Below are positions 45,666-54,540 of a stretch of DNA of 64,000 nt, one piece after another. The stretch is taken from positions 8,032-72,031 of the forward strand of contig CAVRJA010000007.1 in assembly GCA_963721405.1 (NCBI GenBank), in the 5' to 3' direction. The position numbers were made by a program, and so were the translations under genes. The stretch's first letter is position 1. The number at the start of each line of letters is the position of its first letter. The stretch comes from JAFNAG01 sp963721405. Lineage in GTDB: Bacteria > Acidobacteriota > UBA6911. The notes beneath the pieces are model-generated. The model did not search any database. It worked only from the letters and a program-made list of their open reading frames with translations, and was not told the DNA's origin.

Positions 45666-46487
45666 ATGAGTTACTTTAGAGCAGCCGTAGCGGCGACTGC
45701 TTCAGTTCTTGTCCTTTTGGCGGCGGCCTGCAGCTCGTCAAATCCCAACAGGCCCGAGTTCAACAAGCCGAACAATCCGGAAGCCATTCAGGAATTGCTC
45801 AAGCCTCCGGGCAACGTAGCGCCCCAGGAAGGGATCGCGGCCGCGATTCTTCTCGATACGACCGGCAGCATGGAGGAAGAAGTAAAGGGCGCCGACAACC
45901 AGCCCAAGCCGAAAATAAAGATTGCCCAGCAGGCGCTGTTAAATGTCCTGCAGCAGTTCAGCACCTTCGCCGCGAAGAATCCGGACAAGAAACTGGTGGT
46001 GGGAATTTATGAGTTCAGCAAGCGGGCCGGCGTGCCGTCCTGCCGGCAGATCGTAAAAATGGGGCCGCCCGACGTTGCTGCCGCCAAGAGCGCCATCAAC
46101 AGCCTGGTGCCGTCCGGGGGCACTCCCATCGGCGAAGCCATGATCACCGCCAAGCGCGACCTGGATGCGACCGGTTTCACTCACCGGCACATGCTGGTAA
46201 TCTCAGATGGGGAAAACAACCTGGGCTACCTGCCCGGCGATGTAGCTAAGGTCATTTCGCAGGAGCCGCAGCCGGACCGTGCGGCCATTTACTTTATCGC
46301 CTTCGATGTCGGGGCCGAGGCCTTCGAGCCCGTGAAAGAGGCGGGCGGCCTGGTCCTCGCCGCGGACGGCGAACAACAGCTCGCGGATACGCTCGATTTC
46401 ATCCTGACGGGGAAGATACTGGTGGAACAGCCGGAGGCCCCGGCGCACCCACCGCATCCCGTCATGCCCGGCACCCGCCGCCGCTGA
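45666..46487 (+). CDS. vWA-domain lipoprotein
   Basis: A 273-aa protein with a lipoprotein signal peptide: lipobox LAAAC with Cys at residue 22. A von Willebrand A domain follows, with MIDAS residues in LLDTTGSME (D64, T66, S68), PSGGTPIGEAM (Thr) and VISDGENN (Asp). The family mediates metal-dependent protein-protein contacts. GGAGGAAG lies upstream of the ATG at 45666; an alternative frame start at 45600 lacks a signal peptide. It is the last gene of the ABC/AAA/PspA locus and would be displayed on the outer or inner membrane in the periplasm. Confidence 0.85.
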   Translation: MSYFRAAVAATASVLVLLAAACSSSNPNRPEFNKPNNPEAIQELLKPPGNVAPQEGIAAAILLDTTGSMEEEVKGADNQPKPKIKIAQQALLNVLQQFSTFAAKNPDKKLVVGIYEFSKRAGVPSCRQIVKMGPPDVAAAKSAINSLVPSGGTPIGEAMITAKRDLDATGFTHRHMLVISDGENNLGYLPGDVAKVISQEPQPDRAAIYFIAFDVGAEAFEPVKEAGGLVLAADGEQQLADTLDFILTGKILVEQPEAPAHPPHPVMPGTRRR

Positions 46488-46580
46488 CCGGCGCCGGTGT
46501 CGATTATGGACTCATTCGGCCCTGAGGCGCGAAGGGCCGTCATGAAAGAGGCCCGGCGCCAGTAGGTCCCGGCCGCCGAG

Positions 46581-46861
46581 AATGTCTCAAAACTCGCGCA
46601 CCCGGCGATATACGCTCAATTTCAGCCCTGGAAGGGCTGGAGACAGTAGCCCCGGGCAAGCGAAGCGCCGCCCGGGGTAGAGGACGAAATAGAAACCGAG
46701 CCCTGGCAGGGGCGACAGAAATCGTTTGTTTGCAGATATTTTCTGTCGCCCCTGCCGGGGCTTTCACCATTTGCCCGGCCTGACCGGGGGCAGCGCCGCT
46801 GCGCGGCTCGCCCCCGGCTATTTTCTCTGCGTCCCTCCAGGACGCCTGGTTTTGAGACATT
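46581..46861. repeat. 281-bp nested palindromic element (family 1, copy D)
   Basis: Bounded by a perfect 13-bp inverted repeat, AATGTCTCAAAAC at 46581-46593 and GTTTTGAGACATT at 46849-46861. Inside lie a 22-bp near-perfect stem (46700-46721 with 46740-46761, core GGCAGGGGCGACAGAAA), a hairpin GCCCCGGGC-N-GCCCGGGG, and CCGGGGGC-N-GCCCCCGG. It looks like a MITE-like or structured-RNA element. The 949-base gap after the vWA gene holds this element, a second palindromic cluster and no supported gene. Confidence 0.65.
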
Positions 46862-47074
46862 CTTGCCGGACGTGACCCGAGCCCTTCCTGACCGTCATAC
46901 CCGCCCTTTTTCTGGTCCTGCCGAAACTGCATTGCCTTGCAGCCATGCACGGCGCATTGCGCGCCGCCGGATTGGCAGCCGGAATACGTGCCGCGGCATT
47001 CGCGCGCTCTCGAATTTTAGACGGGGTCCCGGCGGACGGGACCTACTCTTAACCTGAATAATTCACTATCGCCT

Positions 47075-47255
47075 GGGCCGCGTAGCGGCCGCATGAATGT
47101 AGGCCGGCCTTTCAAGGCCGGCATCCGGTCGGCTGCTCCCGATGCGTCGCGCAGCGACGCTTGAATTCAGCCTTCGCTACGCGACGGAATCATTCGCCGC
47201 CGTGTGCTCCCGGCCTTGAAAGGCCGGGCTACAATCAAACCGCCGCTACGCGGCT
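47075..47255. repeat. Cluster of CGTAGCG / GGCCTTGAAAGGCC palindromes (family 2)
   Basis: Contains GGCCGCGTAGCGGCC (about 47077-47091), GTAGGCCGGCCTTTCAAGGC (47099-47118) and its inverse CGGCCTTGAAAGGCCGGGCTAC (47211-47232), plus GCGTCGCGCAGCGACGC and CCGCCGCTACGCGG. The inverted arms around 47099-47122 and 47210-47232 could form one large hairpin. It differs in sequence from the family-1 repeats nearby. Confidence 0.55.
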
Positions 47256-47384
47256 TCCAAGAGTGTGTTGGTTTCATAAGCAAGAGGAGTTGGCCCTTAA
47301 CGGTTCAATGTCCGACAGTTGAGGACTTCTCGTAATCCTCTTCATGAATTATCCGGGTTAAGGCAGCGAGACGAAGATTTTCGC

Positions 47385-47412
47385 TTGACTTTTCTTTACC
47401 GGTCGGTAAAGT
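47385..47412 (+). promoter_or_regulatory. Promoter and overlapping TetR operator of the efflux operon
   Basis: TTGACT at 47385-47390 and TAAAGT at 47407-47412 with a 16-base spacer form a plausible sigma70 promoter for the TetR gene. The palindrome CTTTACCG-GT-CGGTAAAG at 47394-47411 covers the spacer and most of the -10. The inner core TACCGGTCGGTA recurs as TACCGATCGGTA at 48015-48026, so this is a probable autorepression site. Confidence 0.65.
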
Positions 47413-47436
47413 ACTTTCCGTCGAATGGAGGATTCC

Positions 47437-48012
47437 ATGGGCAAGGGGCGCGAGTCGATCGTGAAGGCGGCGATAGGAGTGTTCGCCCGGAAGGGCTATG
47501 ACGGCGCATCGACGCGCGAGATCTGCGCGGCGGCCGGCCTGACCAAACCGGTCCTTTATTATCATTTCCACGGCAAGGAACACCTCTACCAGGAGCTGAT
47601 GATCGACTCGTTCAGCGGCTACTACAAGACGCTGCTGCGGGCGTCCCGGCGCCGCGGTTCTTTGCACGAGCGACTGGTCCGCATGGTCACGACCGATTTC
47701 AGGGTGGCCAAGGAAGACCCCGTGCGTACCAAGTTTCTCCTGCGCATGATCTTCTCCCCCGGGGAACAGCATCCCCTCTTCGATTACATAAAGGAAATGG
47801 AGCGGGAAAGAAAGGTGATCGCCGCCGTAATCCAGGAGGGAATCGATGCGGGAGAGCTGGCCGGGAACGCCCGTGATCTGGCGACGGCGCTGATGGGAAT
47901 GGAACTGTTCGCGACCCTGGAAAATCTCTTCACCGGGCGGCCGACGCTGACGCGCCGGCGCGCGGTGCAATGTGTCGATCTCCTGCTGCACGGCTGCAGC
48001 CTGCGGCATTGA
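47437..48012 (+). CDS. TetR-family transcriptional repressor
   Basis: A 191-aa regulator. The N-terminal helix-turn-helix (SIVKAAIGVFARKGYDGAST then AAGLTKPVLYYHFHGKEHLY) is classic TetR/AcrR. The C-terminal ligand-binding domain has conserved helices but no known ligand. The ATG at 47437 has GGAGGA 6 bases upstream and is preferred over the ATG at 47425. It heads a tolC-acrA-acrB-type operon and lies between two copies of a TACCGNTCGGTA palindrome, so it probably represses itself and the pump until an efflux substrate binds. Confidence 0.9.
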   Translation: MGKGRESIVKAAIGVFARKGYDGASTREICAAAGLTKPVLYYHFHGKEHLYQELMIDSFSGYYKTLLRASRRRGSLHERLVRMVTTDFRVAKEDPVRTKFLLRMIFSPGEQHPLFDYIKEMERERKVIAAVIQEGIDAGELAGNARDLATALMGMELFATLENLFTGRPTLTRRRAVQCVDLLLHGCSLRH

Positions 48013-48014
48013 TC

Positions 48015-48026
48015 TACCGATCGGTA
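48015..48026 (+). promoter_or_regulatory. Second TetR operator, before the TolC-like gene
   Basis: A perfect 12-bp palindrome TACCGATCGGTA lies between the tetR stop (48012) and the tolC-like ATG (48050). It matches the core of the site at 47394-47411 except at the central bases. It may control an internal promoter or reinforce repression; no clear -35/-10 was seen here. Confidence 0.6.
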
Positions 48027-48049
48027 TAGTAAAAAAGAGGATTGAGATT

Positions 48050-49408
48050 ATGAACCCGATTGTGCGCCTGCTCTCCTCGGCCGTCCTGGCTGCCTTTTGC
48101 GCCGGAATTGCGCTCGCGCAGACCCAGCCCGAACCCCTTGCTCTTTCCGAGGCCGTGAGGCTCGCCCTGGAGCGGAATCCCGAAGTTCTGGTTGCGCGCG
48201 AGCAGCTGGAAGAACTGAAGGGGAGGATCACCGAGGTGCGCGCCGACGCGTATCCCCAGGTCACCCTGCAGGGATTCGGCCTGCGCCTGCGCGACCCCAG
48301 CTTTCTCAACAGCGCCAGCTTCGACAAGGTCCCCGAGGAATTCCGCAACGCGCTTGTCCCCCAGAGCGCCAACCTGTTCGATGTCGGCCTGAGCGTGAAA
48401 CAGCCTATCTACACGGCCGGCAAGGTGGGAACCGCCGTCAAGCTGGCCCTCGAGGGCCGCCATGAGAAGGAGGAGGCTCTTGAAGCTGTGCGCCAGCGCG
48501 TGGCCTTCCGGGTTTTCCAGGCGTTCTACGACCTTCTGCTCGCGGACGCCAACCTCGCGGTCGTGCGCGAGACCTACCGGCAGAGGGAGAAGCACCTCGA
48601 ACAGGTGCGCAGCCGCTTCTCCCTCGGCGTCGCCACCGAGACCGACGTGCTGCGGTCTCAGGTGAACCTGGCGAACACCGAACCGGAGCGAATCCGGGCT
48701 GAAAACGGCGTCCGCCTCGCCCGGGCCGCCCTCAACAACCTGATCGTGGTCGATCTGGACACTCCGACCCGGATCGAGGGAAAGCTGGAATACCGCCCTT
48801 GGCCGGTGCCGTCGCCGGCCGAGTTCCAGGCACAGGCGCTTGAAGTCAGGCCCGAGATCCTGGTCGCGCGGCGGCTGGTGCAGGAGGCGAGGCTCCTGGG
48901 GAATCTGGCGCAGGCGGAAAACCGGTTGAGCGTGGACATGGAAGGGCGCTGGGGCTACAACGTGCGCGATCCTCAGAACCTGTTCAAGCAGGATTTTTCG
49001 CGATGGAACGTCACCTTCAATTTCCGTTTGCCGTTTTACGACGGCGGGCGCAAGGCGGGCCAGGTGGCCCAGGCCAATTCCCGGTTGCGTGCAGCCGAAC
49101 AAAATCTGGCACAGCTCGTGAACAACGTGAAGCTCGAGATCAAGGCAGCTGCAGACGACATGCAGTCGTCGGCGCAAGCCATTTCGGCTGCACAGCTGAA
49201 CGTCGCCCAGGCCGAGAAGGTGCTCCAGATGATGCAGTCTAACTACCAGTATGGCGCGGCGACCACCCTGGACGTAGTGGATTCGCAGACGGCGCTCACA
49301 GTTGCGCGCAACGCCGTGATCAATACGACCTATCAATACCAAATAGCGAAGGGCCGGCTGAGGCTTGCGGCCGGGTTGCCCATCCTGGACGGGGAGGAGA
49401 ACCGGTGA
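48050..49408 (+). CDS. TolC-family outer-membrane efflux protein
   Basis: A 452-aa protein with a signal peptide ending at ALAQ (residue 23) and two repeats of the outer-membrane efflux domain. Family blocks include LSEAVRLALERNPEVLVA, KQPIYTAGKVG, RFSLGVATETDVLRSQVNLA and the second-half equivalent QYGAATTLDVVDSQTALTVA. It forms the exit channel for the RND pump encoded downstream. The ATG at 48050 was chosen over an upstream frame extension that runs through the operator and tetR. Its TGA overlaps the next ATG by one base. Confidence 0.92.
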   Translation: MNPIVRLLSSAVLAAFCAGIALAQTQPEPLALSEAVRLALERNPEVLVAREQLEELKGRITEVRADAYPQVTLQGFGLRLRDPSFLNSASFDKVPEEFRNALVPQSANLFDVGLSVKQPIYTAGKVGTAVKLALEGRHEKEEALEAVRQRVAFRVFQAFYDLLLADANLAVVRETYRQREKHLEQVRSRFSLGVATETDVLRSQVNLANTEPERIRAENGVRLARAALNNLIVVDLDTPTRIEGKLEYRPWPVPSPAEFQAQALEVRPEILVARRLVQEARLLGNLAQAENRLSVDMEGRWGYNVRDPQNLFKQDFSRWNVTFNFRLPFYDGGRKAGQVAQANSRLRAAEQNLAQLVNNVKLEIKAAADDMQSSAQAISAAQLNVAQAEKVLQMMQSNYQYGAATTLDVVDSQTALTVARNAVINTTYQYQIAKGRLRLAAGLPILDGEENR

Positions 49409-50568
49409 TGAAGAGTCGAGTGGGGATTCTCTTTTTCTTGTGCCTGGCGGCGGCCGCGCAATGGCGCTGCTCCGGCAGCGAGGTGCCGGCAAAGAACTCC
49501 GCTGCCGCGCCACCGGTAGAGCTGGCGGTCAAGGCCGCGCCGGTATCCGTGATGGATTGGCCCGTTTCCATCCCGATCTCGGGCAGCCTGCGCTCGCAAT
49601 CCAACGTGGAAATCAAGTCCGAGGTCGGCGGCCGGCTGATTGCGACTCACTTCCAGGAAGGCGACACGGTGCGACGGGACCAGTTGCTGGCGGAGATCGA
49701 TCCCATCAACTACCGGCTTGCGTGCGATCAGGCCGGCGCTGCGCTGGCTGTCGCCCGGGCGGGCCTGGGGCGCGCATTGGTGGCGCGGGATCACAGCCGT
49801 CTCGAGAGGGATCGTGCGGATAATTTGCTGCGCACCGGCGGCATCACGCAAAAGGATCATCAGGCGGCGGTCAACGGCGCCAATGAGGCTGAAGCGCAGG
49901 TGACGCTGGCGGAGGCCCAGATCGAGCAGGCGCGCGCCACGCTGTCGGTCACGGAGAAGGCTCTCAAGGACTGCAAGATCTTTGCCCCGGCAGACGGCCA
50001 CGTGCGCCGGAAATACCTGGACCAGGGATCCTTGTTGAGTTCCGGGACCACGGTCTACAGCCTGGTGGACAACACCCGCCTCGAGCTGGAATGCCTGCTG
50101 CCTTCGTATCAACTGGCGGACGTGCGCCTCGGGCAACGCGCCACTTTCACTACGCCGACTTACGGCGAGCGGAGATTCGACGGCAGCGTGCTCGCGATCA
50201 ACCCGATGATCGAGTCCGATAACCGTTCGGTAAAGTTGATCGTCAAGATGGCCAATCCCGGCGAGGCCCTGCGCAGCGGCATGTACGCGCGCGGCGAGAT
50301 TGAAGTGCGCGTCGAACGCCAGGCGCTGGTGATCCCTCGCTCCGCCCTGATCGTCGACCCGAACGAGACCTCTTCCGGCAGCGTCTATGTCATCGCCGGC
50401 GGCAAGGCCCAGCGGCGCAGCGTCCGCGTGGGCGGCTTCCGGCAGGACCAGCTCTGGATCCAGGAAGGCCTCGCGAAAGGCGACCAGGTGATTGTCGAGA
50501 TCGGTCCCGCACTGAAGGACGGTGTTCCGGTTCGCGCCTTGACGGACCGGCCCGACGTGGAGCAATAA
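49408..50568 (+). CDS. RND efflux periplasmic adaptor (AcrA/MexA-like)
   Basis: A 386-aa membrane-fusion protein. The N-terminal hydrophobic segment ends AAAQWRCSG, a poor lipobox, so it may be a lipoprotein or have a cleaved signal. The lipoyl half-motif EVGGRLIATHFQEGDTVRRD, a helical hairpin (about residues 100-180), the second lipoyl half (IFAPADGHVRRKYLDQGSLL) and a beta-barrel follow. It couples the pump at 50572-53691 to the TolC channel. GGGGAGGAG precedes the overlapping TGATG start. Confidence 0.92.
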   Translation: MKSRVGILFFLCLAAAAQWRCSGSEVPAKNSAAAPPVELAVKAAPVSVMDWPVSIPISGSLRSQSNVEIKSEVGGRLIATHFQEGDTVRRDQLLAEIDPINYRLACDQAGAALAVARAGLGRALVARDHSRLERDRADNLLRTGGITQKDHQAAVNGANEAEAQVTLAEAQIEQARATLSVTEKALKDCKIFAPADGHVRRKYLDQGSLLSSGTTVYSLVDNTRLELECLLPSYQLADVRLGQRATFTTPTYGERRFDGSVLAINPMIESDNRSVKLIVKMANPGEALRSGMYARGEIEVRVERQALVIPRSALIVDPNETSSGSVYVIAGGKAQRRSVRVGGFRQDQLWIQEGLAKGDQVIVEIGPALKDGVPVRALTDRPDVEQ

Positions 50569-50571
50569 CCC

Positions 50572-53500
50572 ATGCTACTTTCGGATCTCTCCATCAAGCA
50601 GCCGGTATTCGCCACCATGGTCATGGTCGGCCTGGTGGTACTCGGGATCTTCTCCTATAAGGAGTTGTCGACGGATCTGTTTCCCAAGGTGGATCTCCCC
50701 GTGGTCAGCGTCCGCACCCTGTATCCGGGCGTCTCTCCTGAGACCGTGGAAACGGAAGTCACCAGGCGCATCGAGGAAGCCATTAATCCTCTCGAAGGGA
50801 TACGCCACATTTCCTCGATCACCTCGGAGGGATTCTCCAGCGTCGTTGCCGAATTCGAACTCGGGACCAACATCTATGCCGCGGCGCAGGATGTTCGCAG
50901 CAAGGTCAGCGCGCTGCGCCGTGATTTTCCCACCGGAGTGGAAGAGCCGGTGATCGAGCGCCTCGACCCGGCGGATCTTCCCATTCTCTCGTTATCGGTC
51001 GCATCGGAGCAGCTTTCCCCCAAGGCGCTCACGTCACTGGTCGAAAAGGTCATCAAGAAGCGTCTGGAGAACATCCAGGGAGTGGGTTCGCTCACCATCG
51101 TCGGCGGGCAACGGCGAGAGATTCAGATCCTGCTGGATCCCAACCGGATGAAGAGCTACGGCATCACCGTGCCGGACGTCGTGATCGCGCTGCGCCGGGA
51201 AAATCAGGAAGTGCCTGCGGGAAAGATCGAACACGGGCGGATGGAAGAACTGGTGCGGATTGACGGCAAGTTTGCCGATGCCGGCGCATTCGAAAACCTG
51301 ATCGTGAAGTCGATCCGCGGTGTGCCGGTGTACTTGAACGAGGTGGCTTCTGTCGCGGACGGCTACGAGGAGCAGCGGACGCTGGCGCTGATTGAAGGGC
51401 GCCGGGCGCTGGCTCTCGAAATCCGAAAGCAGTCGGGCGGGAATACGGTCGACGTCGCCGAAGCCGTGAAGGCGGCTATCCCCAAATTGAACCAGGAGTT
51501 TTCGGGGCGCGCGCAGATCGCCGTGGTCAAGGACCTCTCGACATTCATCCGCGACGCGGTCGAGGATGTGCGCAACACCCTGATTCTCGGCGCCATCTTC
51601 ACGGTGATGGTGGTATTCGTGTTCCTCAACAGCTGGCGCAGCACGGTGATCACCGGATTGACGCTTCCCGTGTCGATCATTGCCGCCTTCATCGTGATGA
51701 AGATTTTCGGCTTCACGCTGAACATGCTCACCCTCATGGGGCTGTCGCTCGCCGTCGGCCTGCTGATCGACGACGCCATCGTGGTCCGGGAAAACATCGT
51801 CAGGCACATGCAGCAGGGCCGCGGCCATTTCGAGGCGGCGCGCATCGGCACCTCCGAGATCGGGCTCGCGGTGATGGCCACGACCTTCTCGATCATTGCG
51901 GTATTTGTGCCGGTGGCGTTCATGCGGGGGATTGTCGGCCAGTTCTTCTATGAATTCGGCATCACCGTGGCTTTTGCCGTGCTCGTCTCGCTGTTTGTCT
52001 CCTTCACCCTCGACCCCATGTTGTCGTCGCGCTGGTACGATCCGGCGATTGCGGGCGGCCGCCGCAGAGGGCTCAGCCGCGTTCTGGAGGTCTTTGACCG
52101 TCAGTTCGAACGGTTGCACGGCGTGTATGAAACCGCGATCCGATTCTCGCTCCGTCACCGCGCGGCGGTGCTGGGCATTGCCTTCGTCCTGTTCGCCGCG
52201 GCCCTGGCGGCCTTCCCCCGGTTGGGTTCGACGTTCATGCCCGATTATGACCGCGGGGAATTTCAGGTGAGTTTCAAGTCGGCCCCCGGGTCGGGGCTCG
52301 AGCAGACGGAGAAAGTTGCCGGAGATATTGTGGGAACGATCACCCGTCAGCCGGGCATCGCCTATACGTTTACGACCATCGGCACAAGAGCCAGCGGCGC
52401 CATCAACGAGGGCATGGTATACGTCAAACTCAAGCCGAAGGAGGAGCGGCAGCTCTCCGATTACCAGCTGCGCGGCCGGCTCCGTGAGGAGTTTGCCTCG
52501 TATAGCGCCGCCATTACGAGCGTGGAGGAAGTAAACGACATGGGGGATTCGAAACCGATCCAGATCAGCGTCCGGGGGACGGACCTTGTCGAATTGGATC
52601 GCATCTCCACCCGCGTGGCCGACCTGGTCCGTTCGGTGCCGGGCGCCGCCGATGTGGATAGAAGTCTGGACCGCGATAAGCCCGAAGTGAAAATCCGGAT
52701 TGACCGCAAGCTGGCATCCGACCTGGGCATCAACCTCGATTCGATCGCCTTGACGCTGCGCGCGCTGCTCAATGGAGAAGTGGCCAGCCAATTCGAGGAT
52801 CCCGACGGCGATGCCTACGATGTCAGGGTTCGCCTCGCTGCCCGGCAGCGCAAGGCGCTCGAAGTGCTGAACGACATCGACATTCTCAGTTCCAAAAAGG
52901 ACTCGGCTGGGCGCGACATGCTGATACCGGTGGGACAAGTGACCACCCTTCGGCGGAGCACCAGCTCGTCGCAGATCCGGCGCTACGACCTGATCCGCGA
53001 GGTTCGGGTTTCCGCAAATACGGCGGGCCGTCCGATGGGGGATGTGGTCAACGACATCCGGGCGCGCGGGACGGAGCTGAATCTGCCCGCGGGATTTGAA
53101 GTTCTGTATACGGGCGAAGCGGAGGATATGCGCGAGAGTTTCGGCTATATCTATGATGCGCTGATCCTGGCCGTGGTGTTCATCTACCTGATTCTGGCAT
53201 CGCAGTTCGGCAGCTTCACCCATCCCCTTGCCATTATGCTGTCACTCCCGCTGTCGCTCATCGGCGTGGTGGGAATGCTGCTGCTGACCGGCGATACGTT
53301 GAACATCATGTCGATGATCGGGCTGATCCTACTGATGGGCCTGGTGACCAAGAACGCAATCCTGCTGATTGACCACACCAACAGGCTGCGCCGCGCAGGA
53401 ACAGCACGGGACGAGGCCCTGGGAAAAGCCGGCAACACGCGCCTGCGCCCCATCGTCATGACGACGCTTGCCATGATTTTCGGCATGCTGCCGCTGGCCC

Positions 53501-53691
53501 TTCAGATCGGCGCCGGGTCCGAGATCCGCGCTCCGATGGCCCGGGCCGTGATCGGCGGCCTCATCACTTCGACCTTGCTGACCTTGCTGGCCGTGCCGGT
53601 GGTCTACTCGCTCTTGGACGATCTGACGCGAAAGCTGCTCGGCGTCCGCAAGCCGCACGAGGCGGAGGCCGACCAGGCCGCTCCGCTTTGA
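50572..53691 (+). CDS. RND multidrug efflux pump (AcrB/HAE1 family)
   Basis: A 1,039-aa inner-membrane, proton-driven drug exporter. The helix-4 motif GLLIDDAIVVREN holds the two adjacent proton-relay Asp residues, and helix 10 has the partner Lys in MGLVTKNAILLIDH; both distinguish it from the metal pump at 30702-33833. N-terminal FATMVMVGLVVLGIFSYKEL and LFPKVDLPVVSVRTLYPG blocks are typical. It is the last gene of the TetR-controlled operon, three bases after the adaptor stop. Substrates are likely hydrophobic drugs, bile-salt-like compounds or metabolites (family knowledge). Confidence 0.94.
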   Translation: MLLSDLSIKQPVFATMVMVGLVVLGIFSYKELSTDLFPKVDLPVVSVRTLYPGVSPETVETEVTRRIEEAINPLEGIRHISSITSEGFSSVVAEFELGTNIYAAAQDVRSKVSALRRDFPTGVEEPVIERLDPADLPILSLSVASEQLSPKALTSLVEKVIKKRLENIQGVGSLTIVGGQRREIQILLDPNRMKSYGITVPDVVIALRRENQEVPAGKIEHGRMEELVRIDGKFADAGAFENLIVKSIRGVPVYLNEVASVADGYEEQRTLALIEGRRALALEIRKQSGGNTVDVAEAVKAAIPKLNQEFSGRAQIAVVKDLSTFIRDAVEDVRNTLILGAIFTVMVVFVFLNSWRSTVITGLTLPVSIIAAFIVMKIFGFTLNMLTLMGLSLAVGLLIDDAIVVRENIVRHMQQGRGHFEAARIGTSEIGLAVMATTFSIIAVFVPVAFMRGIVGQFFYEFGITVAFAVLVSLFVSFTLDPMLSSRWYDPAIAGGRRRGLSRVLEVFDRQFERLHGVYETAIRFSLRHRAAVLGIAFVLFAAALAAFPRLGSTFMPDYDRGEFQVSFKSAPGSGLEQTEKVAGDIVGTITRQPGIAYTFTTIGTRASGAINEGMVYVKLKPKEERQLSDYQLRGRLREEFASYSAAITSVEEVNDMGDSKPIQISVRGTDLVELDRISTRVADLVRSVPGAADVDRSLDRDKPEVKIRIDRKLASDLGINLDSIALTLRALLNGEVASQFEDPDGDAYDVRVRLAARQRKALEVLNDIDILSSKKDSAGRDMLIPVGQVTTLRRSTSSSQIRRYDLIREVRVSANTAGRPMGDVVNDIRARGTELNLPAGFEVLYTGEAEDMRESFGYIYDALILAVVFIYLILASQFGSFTHPLAIMLSLPLSLIGVVGMLLLTGDTLNIMSMIGLILLMGLVTKNAILLIDHTNRLRRAGTARDEALGKAGNTRLRPIVMTTLAMIFGMLPLALQIGAGSEIRAPMARAVIGGLITSTLLTLLAVPVVYSLLDDLTRKLLGVRKPHEAEADQAAPL

Positions 53692-53992
53692 GCTTGACTC
53701 GTTGCCGGGTGCAGGCCCCTTTGCGGCACTCCCGGACCGGGACAGGTACCGACGGAAGGCAGGAATTCGGTTTATCGAGTTCCTGCGGCTCACAGCAAAG
53801 CGGTCCAGATTAGAAACAGGAATAATTTCCCGGCAAAGCCTCTTCCGAGACGGAAGCCCGAGGAGCAAACCTGTACATAAGCTCTTTGTTTGTAGAAGAT
53901 TATGTTCTGGTCTCTGCACTGGTACGGATCGTGCTATGTCCAGAGCGGAACCCTAAACCCAATGCGCCCAGCAGGGGGAGGTAGCGGGAGAC

Positions 53993-54292
53993 ATGGTCAG
54001 CAAACCCAAGTACGGTTCATTGGCAGGAACACATCCCTGGCTGATGACGGTTTGGCTGCTGGCCGGCCCGCTCCCCCTGCTCCTGGTCCTGTCGCTCGGG
54101 GAGCACAAAGGAACGGCCCATTTTCGCGGTGTTTCAGAGTTATCAACGGCTGGGTTCAGTTCCTCCGTACTCGTTGAATCGCTGGCTCCCGGAAAAGCGA
54201 AGCAGCCCCGGATTACCGCAGTTTCTGTGCGTCAGGGGTCTCCAGCAGCAGCAAAACCCGATTCCCGCAAGACCCCGGTTGTATCCAGATAA
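53993..54292 (+). CDS. Possible small single-span membrane protein
   Basis: A 99-aa frame with one hydrophobic segment (WLMTVWLLAGPLPLLLVLSL) near the N-terminus and a GGGAG sequence before the ATG. No family is recognised, and Pro/Ser/Lys-rich residues fill the rest. It is the only part of the 1,155-base gap at 53692-54846 that could encode a protein; elsewhere the gap holds only the repeat at 54541-54743. Chance occurrence is quite possible. Confidence 0.25.
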   Translation: MVSKPKYGSLAGTHPWLMTVWLLAGPLPLLLVLSLGEHKGTAHFRGVSELSTAGFSSSVLVESLAPGKAKQPRITAVSVRQGSPAAAKPDSRKTPVVSR

Positions 54293-54540
54293 GCGCGTCA
54301 GATACGCGCCGCCTCTCAAAAGAGCTCCGACGAAAGAGCTGTTGCCGGCAGCAGACGGTCCCGGCCGCCGGACGGGACCTTGAACATCCCATACACGCAA
54401 TCTCCCACCCCCCCCCAGGCGTGACCCATCGGTCCACGCCGAATTCGCAGCCGGCCCCCGGACTTCAATACTCCTGCACCGCCGAATTCATGACGAAGTC
54501 CCGGCCGGGACCTGCGTTCCTGTTCCGCAGGGCTCGTTAT

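Noticed and set aside
51034..53223. 729-aa antisense frame across the AcrB-like gene, and similar long frames at 6346-8049, 10393-12180 and 30519-31973
   Set aside because: All are antisense to well-conserved genes and have skewed His/Arg/Asp composition typical of shadow frames.
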